This document shows positions 15,898 to 24,730 of a stretch of 64,000 nucleotides of DNA, one piece after another; the stretch's first letter is position 1; each line of letters begins with the position of its first letter. The notes under the pieces are model-generated. The model was not told where the DNA came from. It was given only the letters and a program-made list of their open reading frames with translations, and made no database searches. This stretch comes from Caballeronia fortuita (GTDB lineage: Bacteria; Pseudomonadota; Gammaproteobacteria; Burkholderiales; Burkholderiaceae). The stretch spans positions 62,001 through 126,000 of the forward strand of contig NZ_FCNX02000018.1 of the NCBI RefSeq assembly GCF_001544835.2. Direction: 5' to 3'. A program made the translations under genes and the position numbers.

Positions 15898-17313
15898 TCA
15901 TCGACCTTTGATGATTCTTTCCAGAAACGTCCAGAGCGCATCGTCTGCCGAATAAGGGACGTTGAAGCGAAAGCACGCGCTTTGCGCATCGTTCGGACGA
16001 AAGTAGGATCCCGGCGCGAGCCAGATGCCGTCCTGCAATGCGCGTGTCGCGACGGCGCCGCCATCGGCCGGATCGATCGGCAACGCGGCCCACAGGAACA
16101 ATCCCGCGCGCGGCCGGCGAAACAGTTCGACGCCCAGCGCGTCCATACGCTCCTCGACGAGCACATGCGCATCCTTCAGTTTCTCCACGACGAATTCGAC
16201 ATGTCGCGCATAGCGCCCTTCCGTCAGCACTTTTTCGACGATGCGCTCCGTCGCCTCCGATGACGTCAGCCCCACGGCCATCTTCGTGCGCGCAAGCTCG
16301 CGCAACACATCGCGTTCCGCGACGACATAGCCGCAGCGCAACGCCGGCGTAATCGTCTTCGCAAAACCGCCGACATACACGACGCGGTTCAGCCCTTCCA
16401 TCGATGCGAGCAAGGGCGCGCCGGGCGGCGCAAGCTCGCGATTCACATCGTCCTCGACGACCCACAGGCCGTGACGCTCCGCGATCTGCATCAGGCGAAA
16501 CGCCGACGCCATGCCGAAGGTCGCGCCCGTCGGGTTCTGCAAGGTCGTGTTGAGAAACACCGCTTTCGGCCGGTGCTCGACGACGATGCGCTCGAACACA
16601 TCCGTATCGATGCCCGCGGCAGTGCGCGGCACGCCATGCACTTGCAATCCGGCGAGCCGCAAAATCTGCAGCAGATTGCAGTAGCCGGGATCTTCGACGA
16701 CGACCGCATCGCCGGGACGCAGCAAGGTCCGTACGATGAGATCGAGCGCCTGCGTCGCGCCCGCGGTAAGAAGCACGTTCGATGCGGCATCGACGGGCAA
16801 GCCATGCCGATCCATCTGCTCCGCGATGCGCTCGCGCAGCGGCGCGAAACCGTATGGATGCCCGTAGTCCGCGATACGCGCCGCCGGCACGCGGCTCACC
16901 GCGCGCAATGCATGCTGAAGGCCGCTCTCATTGACCCATTCGTTCGGCAGCCAGCCGCAGCCGGATTTGATCGGCACCGAATGGTCGGCGAAAACGTCGG
17001 AAAGAAGCCAGGTCGCGGTGAGACTCGGCGGCTGCCATTCGACCGCGCGCACGCGCTCGCTGCGTCCGCGCGCGGCCACGCGATAACCCGAGCCGCGCCG
17101 CGCGGTGACGAGCCCCATCGACACGAGCCTGCCGTACGCTTCCGTGACCGTGAACGTGCTGAGACTTTCCGCCTGCGCGAGACGCCGCACCGATGGCAGG
17201 AGCGCGCCCGCGCGCAACGTCTGCTCCTCGATCGCCGTGGAGAACGCGCGCACCAGTTGTTCGACGAGCGTCGGCGCCTGCCGCGTGCCGCGCTCCAGCC
17301 TGAGTTCGATCAT
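15898..17313 (-). CDS. MocR-type transcriptional regulator (GntR HTH + aminotransferase domain)
   Basis: 471 residues. An N-terminal GntR winged helix (about 10-80, LLPSVRRLAQAESLSTFTVTEAYGRL) is joined to a class I aminotransferase-like domain. The PLP lysine is Lys319 in VGGFAKTITPAL. DPGY, NPTG and the Arg near the C-terminus are in place. Such MocR proteins use PLP or an amino compound as ligand and often control a divergent transaminase gene. Here the divergent neighbour is an omega-transaminase 147 bases away, so control of that gene is the obvious inference. Confidence 0.92.
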   Translation of the reverse strand: MIELRLERGTRQAPTLVEQLVRAFSTAIEEQTLRAGALLPSVRRLAQAESLSTFTVTEAYGRLVSMGLVTARRGSGYRVAARGRSERVRAVEWQPPSLTATWLLSDVFADHSVPIKSGCGWLPNEWVNESGLQHALRAVSRVPAARIADYGHPYGFAPLRERIAEQMDRHGLPVDAASNVLLTAGATQALDLIVRTLLRPGDAVVVEDPGYCNLLQILRLAGLQVHGVPRTAAGIDTDVFERIVVEHRPKAVFLNTTLQNPTGATFGMASAFRLMQIAERHGLWVVEDDVNRELAPPGAPLLASMEGLNRVVYVGGFAKTITPALRCGYVVAERDVLRELARTKMAVGLTSSEATERIVEKVLTEGRYARHVEFVVEKLKDAHVLVEERMDALGVELFRRPRAGLFLWAALPIDPADGGAVATRALQDGIWLAPGSYFRPNDAQSACFRFNVPYSADDALWTFLERIIKGR

Positions 17314-17350
17314 GGATTCGAGAATAGCGTGGCTTTAGCGAATCAGCCAA

Positions 17351-17436
17351 TACAGTTCCCCGCATTTTGCCAGCACAGTTAGCAGCGCAGTGAACCAACT
17401 GTCTATGCCGCGCAATTTTGCCGGGGAATACAGTGG
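17351..17436. promoter_or_regulatory. Candidate MocR operator region
   Basis: Between the divergent starts, TTCCCCG (17356-17362) and CGGGGAA (17422-17428) form opposed half-sites, each next to TACAGT and near TTTTGCC (the elements CAGTTCCCCGCATTTTGCC and TTTTGCCGGGGAATACAG). The two composite elements overlap where promoters of both genes must lie. Half-sites of this kind with wide spacing fit MocR dimers. Confidence 0.5.
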
Positions 17437-17460
17437 CCGTACTTCCTCAGGAGACCCCGA

Positions 17461-18789
17461 ATGAATGCTCGCCCCGTGATCGAAGATCTCTCGTCGTTCT
17501 GGATGCCGTTCACCGCCAATCGCCAGTTCAAGGCCGCGCCGCGCCTGCTGGAAAGCGCCAAAGGCATGTATTACCGCTCGACGGACGGACGCGAAGTGCT
17601 CGACGGCACCGCCGGCCTCTGGTGCGTGAACGCGGGCCATTGCCGGGAAGAGATCGTCGATGCGGTGCAGAAGGCGCTCTCGACGCTCGACTTCGCGCCG
17701 ACGTTCCAGATGGGCCATCCGCTCGCGTTCGAGGCCGCGACCAGGGTCGCCGGTCTGATGCCCGAGGGTCTCGACCGCATCTTCTTCACGAACTCCGGCT
17801 CGGAATCGGTCGATACGGCGTTGAAGATCGCGCTCGCCTATCACCGCGCGCGCGGCGAAGGTCAGCGCACGCGTCTCATCGGGCGCGAACGCGGTTATCA
17901 CGGCGTCGGTTTCGGCGGCATTTCAGTCGGCGGCATCGCGCCGAATCGCAAGACGTTCTCGGGCGCGCTGCTGCCGTCGGTCGATCATCTGCCGCATACG
18001 CACGATCTTGCGCACAACGCGTTCACGAAGGGCCAGCCCGCGTGGGGCGATCATCTCGCCGATGACCTCGAGCGCATCGTCGCGCTGCACGATCCGTCGA
18101 CGATCGCCGCCGTGATCGTCGAGCCGCTCGCCGGTTCGACGGGCGTGCTCGTGCCGCCGCAAGGCTATCTGCAGAAGCTGCGCGATATCTGCACGAAGTA
18201 CGGCATTCTGCTGATCTTCGATGAAGTCATCACCGGCTTCGGACGTCTCGGCAAGGCGACGGCGAGCGAATACTTCGGCGTGACGCCCGATCTCATCACG
18301 ATGGCCAAGGCGATCAACAACGCGACGATCCCGATGGGCGCCGTCGCCGCGCATCGCAAGGTGCACGACACGGTCGTCGATGCAGGCGCGGCAAACGCGA
18401 TCGAGCTGTTCCACGGCTACACGTATTCGGCGCATCCGGTCGCTACCGCCGCCGCCATCGCGACGCTCGATCTGTATCGGCGCGACAAGCTGTTCGAGCG
18501 CGCGGCATCGAAGGCCGGAAAGTTCGAAAGCGCCGTGCATGCGCTGCGCGATGCGCCGTTCGTGAAGGACATCCGCAATCTCGGGCTCGTCGCGGGCATC
18601 GAACTCGAACCGCGCGAAGGCGCACCGGGCGCGCGCGCGTACGAAGTGTTCGTCAAGTGCTTCGAGGCGGGCGTGCTCGTGCGTTATACAGGCGATATCC
18701 TCGCGTTCTCGCCGCCGCTCATTATCGAAGACGATCAGATCGATCAGATCTTCGGCACCGTGCGAAAGGCGCTGGAAAGCGTGGAATAA
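17461..18789 (+). CDS. Omega-amino acid--pyruvate aminotransferase (class III)
   Basis: 442 residues, PLP-dependent class III transaminase. The N-terminal SSFWMPFTANRQFK is characteristic of beta-alanine:pyruvate transaminases. The PLP lysine is Lys283 in TMAKAINNATIP, with FDEVITGFGR carrying the cofactor Asp and NSGSESVDTALK the phosphate-binding loop. It transfers the amino group of omega-amino acids such as beta-alanine to pyruvate. Beta-alanine is the product of the pyrimidine route encoded at 31.7-39.5 kb, so the two may be linked. It is followed by a strong terminator. Confidence 0.92.
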   Translation: MNARPVIEDLSSFWMPFTANRQFKAAPRLLESAKGMYYRSTDGREVLDGTAGLWCVNAGHCREEIVDAVQKALSTLDFAPTFQMGHPLAFEAATRVAGLMPEGLDRIFFTNSGSESVDTALKIALAYHRARGEGQRTRLIGRERGYHGVGFGGISVGGIAPNRKTFSGALLPSVDHLPHTHDLAHNAFTKGQPAWGDHLADDLERIVALHDPSTIAAVIVEPLAGSTGVLVPPQGYLQKLRDICTKYGILLIFDEVITGFGRLGKATASEYFGVTPDLITMAKAINNATIPMGAVAAHRKVHDTVVDAGAANAIELFHGYTYSAHPVATAAAIATLDLYRRDKLFERAASKAGKFESAVHALRDAPFVKDIRNLGLVAGIELEPREGAPGARAYEVFVKCFEAGVLVRYTGDILAFSPPLIIEDDQIDQIFGTVRKALESVE

Positions 18790-18809
18790 GCGCCTTTTCG
18801 TCGCTTAAC

Positions 18810-18845
18810 AGCCCGGCTTCCCGCGATGAGAAGCCGGGCTTTTTA
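18810..18845. terminator. Bidirectional intrinsic terminator
   Basis: Perfect 11-base stem AGCCCGGCTTC (18810-18820) / GAAGCCGGGCT (18830-18840) followed by TTTTTA. It ends the transaminase transcript, and its T-run contains the stop codon of the convergent thioesterase gene, so it sits directly at the end of the efflux operon too. Confidence 0.9.
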
Positions 18846-19292
18846 TCGCTCCATGACGAGCAACGTCGAGGTCGCCGATGCGAACAAGCGGCCGCTCGCG
18901 TCCTTGAGCGTCGCTTCGGCGAATGCGGCGCGGCGTCCGATCGACAGCACGCGCCCTTCCGCGCGAAGCAATCCCGTATCGCGCGTGATGGCCTTGTGAT
19001 ACGCGACCTTCAGTTCGAGCGTCGTATAGGCTTGCGTCGCGGTCAGACATGAATGCACCGAGCAGCCGCACGCGGAATCGAGCAGCGTCGCTGCATAGCC
19101 GCCGTGCACGGTGCCGATCGGGTTGTACGCGTGATCGCCGGGTATGCCCGCGAACACCGCCCTGCCCGCTTCCACTTCGATGAAATCGAAATCCAGCGAC
19201 AACAGAATGCCCGGCCTGCGCCCGCATGCGATCAGCTTGCGCAGTTGCGCGAGGCCGTCGAGGCCGGCGGCGGTTTCCTGTACCAAGCTCAT
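18843..19292 (-). CDS. PaaI family hotdog thioesterase
   Basis: 149 residues, hotdog fold. The active-site region is AYNPIGTVHGGYAATLLDSACG with Asn57, His63-Gly-Gly and Asp72, as in PaaI-type acyl-CoA thioesterases that act on aromatic or short acyl-CoAs. The ATG at 19292 overlaps the stop of the outer-membrane efflux gene (ATGA), making it the last gene of the efflux operon. Why a thioesterase belongs to an efflux operon is unclear; it could hydrolyse the CoA ester of an exported aromatic acid. Confidence 0.9.
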   Translation of the reverse strand: MSLVQETAAGLDGLAQLRKLIACGRRPGILLSLDFDFIEVEAGRAVFAGIPGDHAYNPIGTVHGGYAATLLDSACGCSVHSCLTATQAYTTLELKVAYHKAITRDTGLLRAEGRVLSIGRRAAFAEATLKDASGRLFASATSTLLVMER

Positions 19293-20755
19293 TTCGTCGT
19301 CTCCGTTTTATTGCTGGCGGTCTTGATCGCGTCGTCGCCGGTCACGCTCCAGCCGCCGCCGAGCGATCGATAAAGCGCCACTGCCGCGAGCGCATGTTCA
19401 CGCTTCGATTGATTGAGCGCATCGGCATCGCGCAGATAGGATTGCTGCGCGTCGAGCACATCGAGAAAGCTGGCCGCGCCGCCCTTGTACAACTGCGTCG
19501 ACAGCGTGAGCGATTGATCCGACGCGGACAGTGCATCGGTGAGACGCGCGGTCGATTCGGTCGTGCTGACGAGATCGCTGCGCGTATCCTCGACATCCTT
19601 CAATGCTTCGAGCATCGTCTGACGCAGATGCAGTTCCGACTCGCGCATCCTGCTCTCGTTCTGCTCGATCTCCGCCGTGATGCGGCCCGCGTTGAAGATC
19701 GGGCTCGTCGCGTTGAGCGCGGCGGAGAAGAGGTTATCGGTCAAGGTCGGCAAGCCGAGATACGACGATGCAAGCAAGCCATCCGACAGACGCAGCGAGA
19801 ACTTCGGATAGCGTTCCGCACGCGCGACGCCCACTTCCGCCGCGCGCTGCTGCACGGTCGCATACGCGACGAGCACGTCGGGGCGGCGCAACAGCGCATC
19901 GGACGGAAGCATCTGCGGCGCGCCGCTCGCGGGCACGGGAATGACCGGCGTTTCGCCCGCATTCGCGAGCATGAGCTTGTCGATGGATTCCGGCGTGCGG
20001 CCCGAGTACACGGCGATCAAGCTCAACTGATGCTGAATCGTCGATTGCGTTCGCGGAATGCGCGATTGCAGATCGCTTAGCTGATTCTGCGCGCGCGCGA
20101 CATCGAGCTTCGTCGACAAGCCGTATTGCAGGCGACGCTGCGTGAGCTTCAGCGCGCGCTCGCGTATTTGCTCGTTATCCTGGAGTATCTTCAGTTCCGC
20201 TTGTGCCCAGCGCAGATCGACATATGCGGCTGCCGTATCGGCGGCGAGCGCGAGCCTGATCTGATCCGCCGCATGTTCACGCCCGACGAGCTGCGCCTGC
20301 GATGCCAGCAGTTCGAGCCGTTCGCCGCCGAACACATCCGGCGTCCAGCTCAGCGCAAGGCCGAATCCTGCCTGCTTCACGTAGCCGAGCGGCGGCGGCG
20401 TGTTCTGCCGCGTGTAGGCGCCGCCCGCGTTCGCATCGAGTTGCGGCAGCAAGGCCGCGCGACGTTGCGTCGTAAGCGCCTGCGCCTGCTTCACGCGCTC
20501 GACGGCGGCCTGCACATCGAGGTTATCGTTCAGCACGGAAGCGACGAGTTCGTGCATCGCCGGATCGTTGAACTGATTCCACCATGCGGCGGGATCGGCG
20601 GTCTCCCTGGGCACGTCGGCATCGACGCTCCAGTTCGCGGGCGCTGTCGCGTTGACCGTTGCGGGCAAATCGGCGTGTGCGGCGGGCTGGACCGCGCACG
20701 CGGCGAGCGTCAGCGCCGTCACGCCGGAAAGTAGTGCGACGAGAAGTTTGTTCAT
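19289..20755 (-). CDS. Efflux outer-membrane lipoprotein, NodT/OprM family
   Basis: 488 residues, TolC-like outer-membrane channel. The signal peptide ends in a lipobox, LTLAAC, so Cys20 is lipidated. Two repeated coiled-coil segments (NLDVQAAVERVKQAQALTTQ and RRLQYGLSTKLDVARAQNQL) are family hallmarks. It forms the exit duct for the EmrA/EmrB-type pair encoded immediately upstream. 27 bases separate it from the permease gene, and its stop overlaps the thioesterase start. Confidence 0.93.
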   Translation of the reverse strand: MNKLLVALLSGVTALTLAACAVQPAAHADLPATVNATAPANWSVDADVPRETADPAAWWNQFNDPAMHELVASVLNDNLDVQAAVERVKQAQALTTQRRAALLPQLDANAGGAYTRQNTPPPLGYVKQAGFGLALSWTPDVFGGERLELLASQAQLVGREHAADQIRLALAADTAAAYVDLRWAQAELKILQDNEQIRERALKLTQRRLQYGLSTKLDVARAQNQLSDLQSRIPRTQSTIQHQLSLIAVYSGRTPESIDKLMLANAGETPVIPVPASGAPQMLPSDALLRRPDVLVAYATVQQRAAEVGVARAERYPKFSLRLSDGLLASSYLGLPTLTDNLFSAALNATSPIFNAGRITAEIEQNESRMRESELHLRQTMLEALKDVEDTRSDLVSTTESTARLTDALSASDQSLTLSTQLYKGGAASFLDVLDAQQSYLRDADALNQSKREHALAAVALYRSLGGGWSVTGDDAIKTASNKTETTK

Positions 20756-20782
20756 GATCGAAGCATCCGGACAAGGCTGGGT

Positions 20783-22357
20783 TCAATGCGCATCGGACGA
20801 AGGCGGCGCGCTCGTGATCGGCTTGGCGAAAAGCACCGTCGTCAGGCCGACGAGGAAGCACAGCGCGAGCACGTAGAAGCAATCGGCGAAGGTCAGCACG
20901 AGCGCCTCGCGCATCACGAGCGCATGCAGCGATGCAAGGCCCGCTTGCGACGCGTTCAGCGCATCGCCGGCGACGGATGCGAGATGCGCGGAACTGCGCG
21001 CGATGGTGTCGTCGATGACGGGACGTCCGATCGTCACGTTCTCGTTCAGATGCAGATAGTGGAGATTGAGGCGGTCGTTGAGCATAGTCGCGCTCACCGC
21101 GATGCCGATCGCGCCGCCGAGATTGCGCATCAGATTGAAGAGCCCGCTCGCCGACTTCAAGCGCGATGGCGGCAGCGAACCGAGCGCCATCGTCACGATG
21201 GGCGGCACCGCGAACTGCTGGCCGATCCCGCGCAACGCCTGCGGCAAGAGGAACTGTTGCCAGCCCCAGTCGTGCGTCAACGGCGTATAGAAGTAACATC
21301 CGGCGCCGAAGCAGACGAGACCGAACGCGAGCAGCACGCGCATGTCGATGAAGCGCGAAGCGAAGCCGTACACGCCGATCGAAAGCAACTGGAAACAGCC
21401 TACGGATAGCAGCGTGAGACCCGTGTGCAGCGAATCGAAACCACGCACGCGCGCGAGAAACACGGGCGTCAGAAACACCGACACGAAGATGCCGATGCCC
21501 GTCACGAAGGAAAGCAGACTGCCGATCGCGAAGTTGCGCACGGCGAGCGCGCGCAGATCGACGACCGGATCTTTCGCGGTGAACGCATGCACGAGGAACA
21601 GAAAGCCGCAAATCCCCGAAACCCACGCGCACGCGATGATCACATCGTCGCCGAACCAGTTCTTGCGCGGCCCTTCTTCGAGCACGTATTCCAGACAGCC
21701 GAGAAAGCCCGACATCAGCACGATGCCGAGATAATCGCCCTTCTTCAGCAACGCAATGTTCGGCTCGTCAACGTGCACATACTTCGGCACGAGCAGCGCG
21801 ACGACGAGACCCGGAACAACGTTCAGATAGAAGAGCCAGTGCCACGACCATTGATCGGTGATCCATCCCCCGATGACCGGGCCGACGGCGGGCGCGAGCG
21901 ACGCCAGCGCGCCGATCGTCGTCGATGCAATCAGGCGCTGCTTGCCGGGAAACAGCACGAACGCGGTCGTGAAGACGGTCGGGATCATCGCGGCGCCGAG
22001 CGCGCCTTGCAGGCCGCGAAAGAGGATCATCGAATTGATGTCCCACGCCATGCCGCACAACATGCTCGTGATCGTGAAGCCGACCGCCGAAGCAACGAAT
22101 AGCCAGCGCGTGGAAAACACTTTAGAGAGCCAGCCCGACATCGGGATGACCAGAATTTCGGCGATCAGATACGACGTCTGCACCCACGACAGTTCGTCCT
22201 GGCTCGCCGACAATCCGCCGCCGATATCCTTCAGCGACGACGCGACGATCTGGATATCGAGCGTCGCCATGAAGAAGCCGAGGCACATCAGCGCGAAAGC
22301 GAAGACGCGCTGCTTGATCGGCTGGCTCGCGGGATCGGAGGGAACGGTGTGTGTCAT
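20783..22357 (-). CDS. DHA2 family (EmrB/QacA) MFS drug efflux permease
   Basis: 524 residues with about 14 membrane segments. The first helix carries MATLDIQIVASSL, the DHA2 motif D1, and the loop after helix 2 reads GWLSKVFSTRW. The proton-driven pump in the inner membrane hands substrate to the membrane-fusion protein and outer channel. ATG 22357 follows GAGGAG and is 11 bases from the fusion-protein stop. Substrate unknown; aromatic acids, uncouplers or antibiotics are typical. Confidence 0.93.
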   Translation of the reverse strand: MTHTVPSDPASQPIKQRVFAFALMCLGFFMATLDIQIVASSLKDIGGGLSASQDELSWVQTSYLIAEILVIPMSGWLSKVFSTRWLFVASAVGFTITSMLCGMAWDINSMILFRGLQGALGAAMIPTVFTTAFVLFPGKQRLIASTTIGALASLAPAVGPVIGGWITDQWSWHWLFYLNVVPGLVVALLVPKYVHVDEPNIALLKKGDYLGIVLMSGFLGCLEYVLEEGPRKNWFGDDVIIACAWVSGICGFLFLVHAFTAKDPVVDLRALAVRNFAIGSLLSFVTGIGIFVSVFLTPVFLARVRGFDSLHTGLTLLSVGCFQLLSIGVYGFASRFIDMRVLLAFGLVCFGAGCYFYTPLTHDWGWQQFLLPQALRGIGQQFAVPPIVTMALGSLPPSRLKSASGLFNLMRNLGGAIGIAVSATMLNDRLNLHYLHLNENVTIGRPVIDDTIARSSAHLASVAGDALNASQAGLASLHALVMREALVLTFADCFYVLALCFLVGLTTVLFAKPITSAPPSSDAH

Positions 22358-22368
22358 CGCCGCGCTCC

Positions 22369-23460
22369 TCAACCGTTCGACTGCTTCGCGAGATGCACCT
22401 TGACCGTCGCGGAGAGGCCCGGACGCAGCACCGATTCCATGCCCTTCGGCACATCGAGGCGGATGCGAACCGGCACGCGCTGCACGATCTTCGTGAAGTT
22501 GCCAGTCGCGTTCTCGGCGGGCAGCACGCTGAAGGTCGCGCCGGTCGCGGGCGCGAGACTTTCGACGTGACCGCTGAGCGGCACGCTCGATGCGTCCAGT
22601 TCGACGTCGGCTGCATCGCCCGCGCGCATCTTCTTCAGTTGATCTTCCTTGAAGTTCGCATCGACCCACAATCCCGTCGACGGAACGATGGTCAGAAGCG
22701 ACGTGCCCACGTTCGCGAGCACGCCCACGCGCGCCGTGCGATTGCCGACGTAGCCATCGACGGGCGACCGGATCGTCGTGTATTCGACGTTCAGTTCCGC
22801 GACACGGCGCGCGGCTTCGGCGGTCGCCACGCGCGCCTGCGCATCCGCGATCTGCGCTTCGATCACGCTCAACTGGCGCTTCGCCGCGACGAGCGATGCG
22901 CCGCTGCGGTCGACTGCCGCCTGCGCCTTCGTGTAGTCCGCGTCGGCGCGCTCGACGATCTGGTTCGATACCGCATCGTCCTTCACGAGCTCGCGATAGC
23001 GCACGCGATCCTGGCCGGTGCGCGTAAGTTCCGCCGACGACGCGCGCACTTCCGCCTGCTGCTGATTGATGACGGCCGCCTGCAATGCGTCCTTCGCCTG
23101 CAGTTCGACGACGGCCGCGCGCGCGCTGGACAGTTCGGCGTCGGCTTGCGCGAGGCGCGCGTCGTAATCGCGTGCGTCGAGTCGGATCAGCACTTGCCCC
23201 GCCGTCACGCGCTGGTTGTCCTGCACGAGCACGTCGGTGACGAAGCCGTTCACCTTCGGCGCGAGCACGGTGACGTCGCCGCCGACATAGGCATCGTCGG
23301 TCGTCTGGACGAAGCGCAGCACGAGCGCCCAATACGTTGCCGCCGCAATCAGCACGAGACCGACCAGGCCTAGCGCAAGCAGCATCCAGGGAATCCTGCG
23401 CGCCTGCCGCGCGACAGCCGGCGCCGCAACCGAGGGGATATTCGTCGTAGGTGTCGTCAT
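22369..23460 (-). CDS. HlyD/EmrA family membrane fusion protein
   Basis: 363 residues. One N-terminal membrane helix (WMLLALGLVGLVLIAAATYW, about 25-44) anchors the periplasmic adaptor. Barrel-sandwich halves (VTVLAPKVNGFVTDVLVQDN and YTTIRSPVDGYVGNRT) flank a long coiled coil of Ala/Gln-rich helices. It links the DHA2 pump to the NodT-type channel. Start chosen at ATG 23460; its ribosome site is weak. First gene of the efflux operon behind the palindrome-bearing promoter. Confidence 0.92.
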   Translation of the reverse strand: MTTPTTNIPSVAAPAVARQARRIPWMLLALGLVGLVLIAAATYWALVLRFVQTTDDAYVGGDVTVLAPKVNGFVTDVLVQDNQRVTAGQVLIRLDARDYDARLAQADAELSSARAAVVELQAKDALQAAVINQQQAEVRASSAELTRTGQDRVRYRELVKDDAVSNQIVERADADYTKAQAAVDRSGASLVAAKRQLSVIEAQIADAQARVATAEAARRVAELNVEYTTIRSPVDGYVGNRTARVGVLANVGTSLLTIVPSTGLWVDANFKEDQLKKMRAGDAADVELDASSVPLSGHVESLAPATGATFSVLPAENATGNFTKIVQRVPVRIRLDVPKGMESVLRPGLSATVKVHLAKQSNG

Positions 23461-23471
23461 TTGCGATTGTA

Positions 23472-23560
23472 GTGCATATGCACAATTCAATGTGAAGGAA
23501 TGGGCGAATCCACTGCCCGTCATAGCCCCGAAGACTAGTTGTGCATATGCACGACGTCAA
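23472..23560 (-). promoter_or_regulatory. Efflux promoter with two GTGCATATGCAC operators
   Basis: On the minus strand TTGACG (23560-23555), a 17-base spacer and TAGTCT (23537-23532) form a good sigma70 promoter. A perfect 12-base palindrome GTGCATATGCAC (23541-23552) fills the spacer. An identical copy lies at 23472-23483 in the leader, 11 bases from the start codon and 69 bases away from the first. This layout fits a dimeric repressor of the MarR or TetR kind whose gene is not adjacent. Confidence 0.7.
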
Positions 23561-23618
23561 CCGTCACGGCGCGCACGAGTGAATGACAGGGAAAGAAAGA
23601 ATCGCGCAAAGCCTCGCG

Positions 23619-24554
23619 CTAGAAGGCGCGAAGCCGGTCTCGAGGTGCGTCGGGCAAGCCTTCGTCGGCGCAAAATCGCACCGCATGCTCGACAAACGCG
23701 CGCACTTTGGACGGCAGCAGCGCGCGCGTGCTGTAGGCGATACGGATTTCGATGGCCGAATCGACGCGCTCGTAGGCATCGAGCAGCGTGACGAGCCGCC
23801 CCGCCGCGACCTCTTCGGCGACGAGCGCCGTCGGCAGCACGCCAATGCCGAAGCCCTGCAACGCCATCTCGCGGTTGAACACCGCGCTGTTCGACGTGAT
23901 GTCGTGATTGAGCGGCACGCGCAATTCCTCGCCGCCGATGCGAAACGTGAGCGCCGGCTTGCGGATCGATGGCGACATCGGCACGAACACGTGATCGACG
24001 AGTTCGGACGGATGGCGCGGCGCGGGACGTTGCGCGAGATACGCGGGACTCGCGACGAGCACGAGCGGAATGGACTCGAGCAGGCGCGTGACGGCCGTAT
24101 CGGTGGATAGCATGAAGGGCAGCACGATCGCGAGATCGTAGCCTTCGCCGACGAGATCGATGGGCCGCTCGGTCAGCGTCACGTCGAGCCGCACGTGCGG
24201 GTGCGTGCGCCTGAAGCTCGCGACGAGCGGCGCGTAGCGGCTCATCATCACCGTCGTGTGCGAGACGAGCCGCAAGAGACCGGTCGCTTCGCTCGCGCGG
24301 TTCGATGCGCGCTCCTCCATCGCCTGCAATTCGTCGAGCAGACGCGAGCAGTCGGCGAAGAAGCGCTCGGCGGTTTCCGTCAGCGAAATCTGCCGCGTCG
24401 TGCGATTGAAAAGACGGCTGCCGAGCCGTTCTTCGAGACCCGCGATCGCGCGCGATACGACCGGCGGCGACAAGCCGAGAATGTCGGCCGCACGCGCGAA
24501 GCTCTTCGCTTCGACCACCGTGCAAAACACCTTCAGGCTCGTCAGATAGTCCAT
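23619..24554 (-). CDS. LysR family transcriptional regulator
   Basis: 311 residues. The winged helix spans 1-60 (SLKVFCTVVEAKSFARAADI, LSPPVVSRAIAGLEERLG, FNRTTRQISLTETA), followed by a periplasmic-binding-like ligand domain. It sits immediately upstream of the efflux operon on the same strand and divergent from the AhpD-like gene (176 bases between starts). LysR proteins usually control the divergent gene, so the AhpD-like gene is the likelier target. The inducer is unknown. Confidence 0.93.
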   Translation of the reverse strand: MDYLTSLKVFCTVVEAKSFARAADILGLSPPVVSRAIAGLEERLGSRLFNRTTRQISLTETAERFFADCSRLLDELQAMEERASNRASEATGLLRLVSHTTVMMSRYAPLVASFRRTHPHVRLDVTLTERPIDLVGEGYDLAIVLPFMLSTDTAVTRLLESIPLVLVASPAYLAQRPAPRHPSELVDHVFVPMSPSIRKPALTFRIGGEELRVPLNHDITSNSAVFNREMALQGFGIGVLPTALVAEEVAAGRLVTLLDAYERVDSAIEIRIAYSTRALLPSKVRAFVEHAVRFCADEGLPDAPRDRLRAF

Positions 24555-24730
24555 GTGCGCGTTCGTATCGCTTGCAAAGAGCCTCGATCATGGCATGAAG
24601 CCGCCGCATTCGCACGATGAGACGATCGCGCAGTTTTACGAGCCGCGCGAGCATTCACGCGAGAACCGCACGCGCCTAAAGTTCAACCCATGCCATCCAC
24701 ATGGCCAACCACTGAACGAAGGAGCACATC

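Noticed and set aside
20783..23560. A single 925-codon frame spanning the efflux permease and its upstream gene
   Set aside because: The upstream part overlaps the EmrA-like gene in another frame and is Arg-rich nonsense. The permease starts at 22357 behind GAGGAG.
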